From Otis tarda (Eukaryota; Chordata; Aves; Otidiformes; Otididae): a stretch of DNA of 64,000 nucleotides. The translations under genes and the position numbers were made by a program. Positions 62,401 to 64,000 of the stretch are shown one piece after another. The stretch is from assembly GCA_026413225.1 (NCBI GenBank), contig CM048591.1, positions 35,557,803 to 35,621,802 of the forward strand, read 5' to 3'. Positions within the stretch are counted from its first letter, which is position 1. Every line of letters starts with the position of its first letter. Below the pieces are notes generated by a model. That model was not told where the DNA came from, searched no databases, and saw nothing but the letters and a program-made list of their open reading frames with translations.

Positions 62401-64000
62401 GCATAATTCTACCTTCAAGCATTAATTAACACTAATAAATTTTTCTTACCTTTTGTACTTTCACCTCATTGTGTTTTTCTTTGTAATAAAATGCTGTTAT
62501 TAAATTAAGACAAACGTATACACACATTATCACCATCTAAACACTTTATTTCCTGTAGCATATCACCTTGATTATTCTTATGTAATGAGGAACATGAGGA
62601 TAATTTCAGTAATAGGACGTTTGGATGCATGTGTCAGTGGTGATGAGATGATACGAAATTTATAAACTCTTTGTAAAAAAAAAAATAAAAATCCTCCAGT
62701 GAATGAGATTTATAGATACCGCAAGCAAAGAATATCTGAGGACACTGACACTTTTTTTCCTTAAAAAGATCATTTTACCCAGGTTGTACCTTGGTAAAGG
62801 GATCAGTGTTTAGTGGTGAAACTTACCTGTTTTATGTAGCCCCTTTGAACTGGATGAGTGAATTATCATATGTCTATGCTTTCCTGCTTGCCATCTTCTA
62901 GTTAGTTTTCTCATAAAATTAAGGGAAAAATCTTAAGGAGCTGGTCTGAGTGGAAAGGTGGGGAGGAAGATATACTTATCATTCAAATAGTTGAAATTTG
63001 CTGATTCTGGTTTATTGATAGAAGGCTACCTGAGGTAGGTGGTATGATAACTGTGGCTAATACCTGTGGGCTTGTTTATCTGAAGAAATTAATAAGCTGT
63101 GAATTACAGTGTACCTTTACAGCTCGTTAGTACTTTTGTGTGAATTCCCAGTAGGAATGCTTTCTCTGAAGGTGAAAATGTGTTTCTCTGAGAGGTAACT
63201 TACTCTACTCTGAGGAAGGAGTTTTCCTACTTAATCTGAAAAAAAAGCAACTATATTGGGTGTTCCTGTAGGTGTGTTGTAAATCCATGCTTCATCTTTT
63301 CGTTAATTTGTCTGTGTAGCCAAGCCTGAAGTTGGCTAAAGCTTCTGGATCTTTATTACCAATGTTCTCAGTGGTGTTTCTGCAAAGATAGCCTGAAACG
63401 ATAGCTGCACGTGGATTAGATGGGAGGGAAAAGTACAGTAAGTAAAGAAATGTGATGTTTCTTGTCCTCTGCCCGTACCACTAGTTTGAAATACTTGATT
63501 CTTATCTGAAGAGAGCTCAATATTCAAGCCTGGAAAGTAGAGAGAGGTCCTCTTTTTGATCTCATTCATCCTCTGGGACACTAGCATCCAGTTTGGGACA
63601 TTTCTTTTTCAATTCAGGTGAGAATAGTTATGTAGCCAATTAAGAGTTACAATAGGATAGCTTTTATTTTTTTCCTTGAGATAAAAATGGTTTCCAAAGC
63701 TGTTGGGAACTATTTTTACTGTAGAAGAGATTAACTTAACTGTGTTCAGTGTGTTATCTGGTTTCTATAGTGACACACTTTTTTTTTCTTTTAATGTAAA
63801 GTCACTGTTGTTTTAAGAGGGTGAAGCTGGATTTTATCTGTTCGTTAAGGATGTTGTTGATGAGGAATATTTTCGTATATCATGGCTTCTTACTTGAATA
63901 CAGACAAGTTTCCTCAAGTTCAGGAAAACTGTTGTTCCTTAAGGACCAGGTAGCAGAAAGTAGCGTGCCGTGCCCTTTGAGATTAGATTCTGCCCTTATG

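Larger units (their letters stand above)
57112..64000 (+). other. CNTLN: CNTLN intron 3 (continues beyond window)
   Basis: About 6.9 kb, from the GTTTGT donor to the window end. It contains a nested pair of CR1 elements (58146-59455), a T run near 63779 and otherwise AT-rich sequence. I searched by eye for a following exon coding for the next centlein coiled-coil segment and did not find one. Open frames such as the minus-strand one at 59542-60012 have no splice or homology support. Confidence 0.7.

Noticed and set aside
63601-63620. Acceptor-like 'tttttcaattcag' as a CNTLN exon 4 start
   Set aside because: The sequence after it (gtgagaatag) gives no coiled-coil reading and resembles a donor instead.
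1-64000. CRISPR array, operon, phage or other prokaryotic-type system
   Set aside because: No regular spaced repeats, no dense gene packing, and clear vertebrate exon-intron and CR1 structure.

Overview
The window looks like bird nuclear DNA. It is AT-rich non-coding sequence with sparse small exons, one sharp CpG island, and every interspersed repeat I can name is a CR1 LINE ending in the avian-type 3' motif (ATTCTATG units). The splice signals are vertebrate-like. The species cannot be named from the sequence alone.

The only host gene I can support is the 5' part of CNTLN (centlein, a centriolar/centrosomal coiled-coil linker protein) on the + strand. A CpG-island promoter (about 31140-32060) carries NRF1, CRE, ETS and E2F/CHR-like motifs. 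Three coding exons follow at 31579-31671, 45503-45591 and 57027-57111. They have GT/AG borders and compatible phases, and together give an uninterrupted 89-codon N-terminus. The rest of the gene lies beyond position 64000. CNTLN maps to human 9p, which is homologous to the avian Z, so a Z-linked location is likely but inferred.

Layout. 1-8750: intergenic, no gene seen. 8751-12703: a 3.95-kb CR1 on the - strand with an ORF1 (GDSL-type esterase domain) and an ORF2 (endonuclease plus reverse transcriptase) that is open over 983 codons except for one in-frame TGA. 13661-14230: a second, 5'-truncated CR1. 14231-31139: intergenic sequence with a near-perfect 35-bp-stem hairpin at 19873-19955 and two unexplained blocks. 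31140-32060: CNTLN promoter and exon 1. 31672-45502, 45592-57026 and 57112-64000: CNTLN introns 1, 2 and 3 (the last incomplete), with further CR1 pieces, including one CR1 nested inside an older one at 58146-59455. All recognisable CR1 copies lie on the - strand, so those in introns are antisense to CNTLN.

I found no tRNA, rRNA, CRISPR or operon-type structure, and no convincing new multi-gene system. The most interesting items are the hairpin, the nearly intact CR1 with its overlapping stop/GTG junction, and the CNTLN promoter with a possible 74-nt intron in its 5' UTR.
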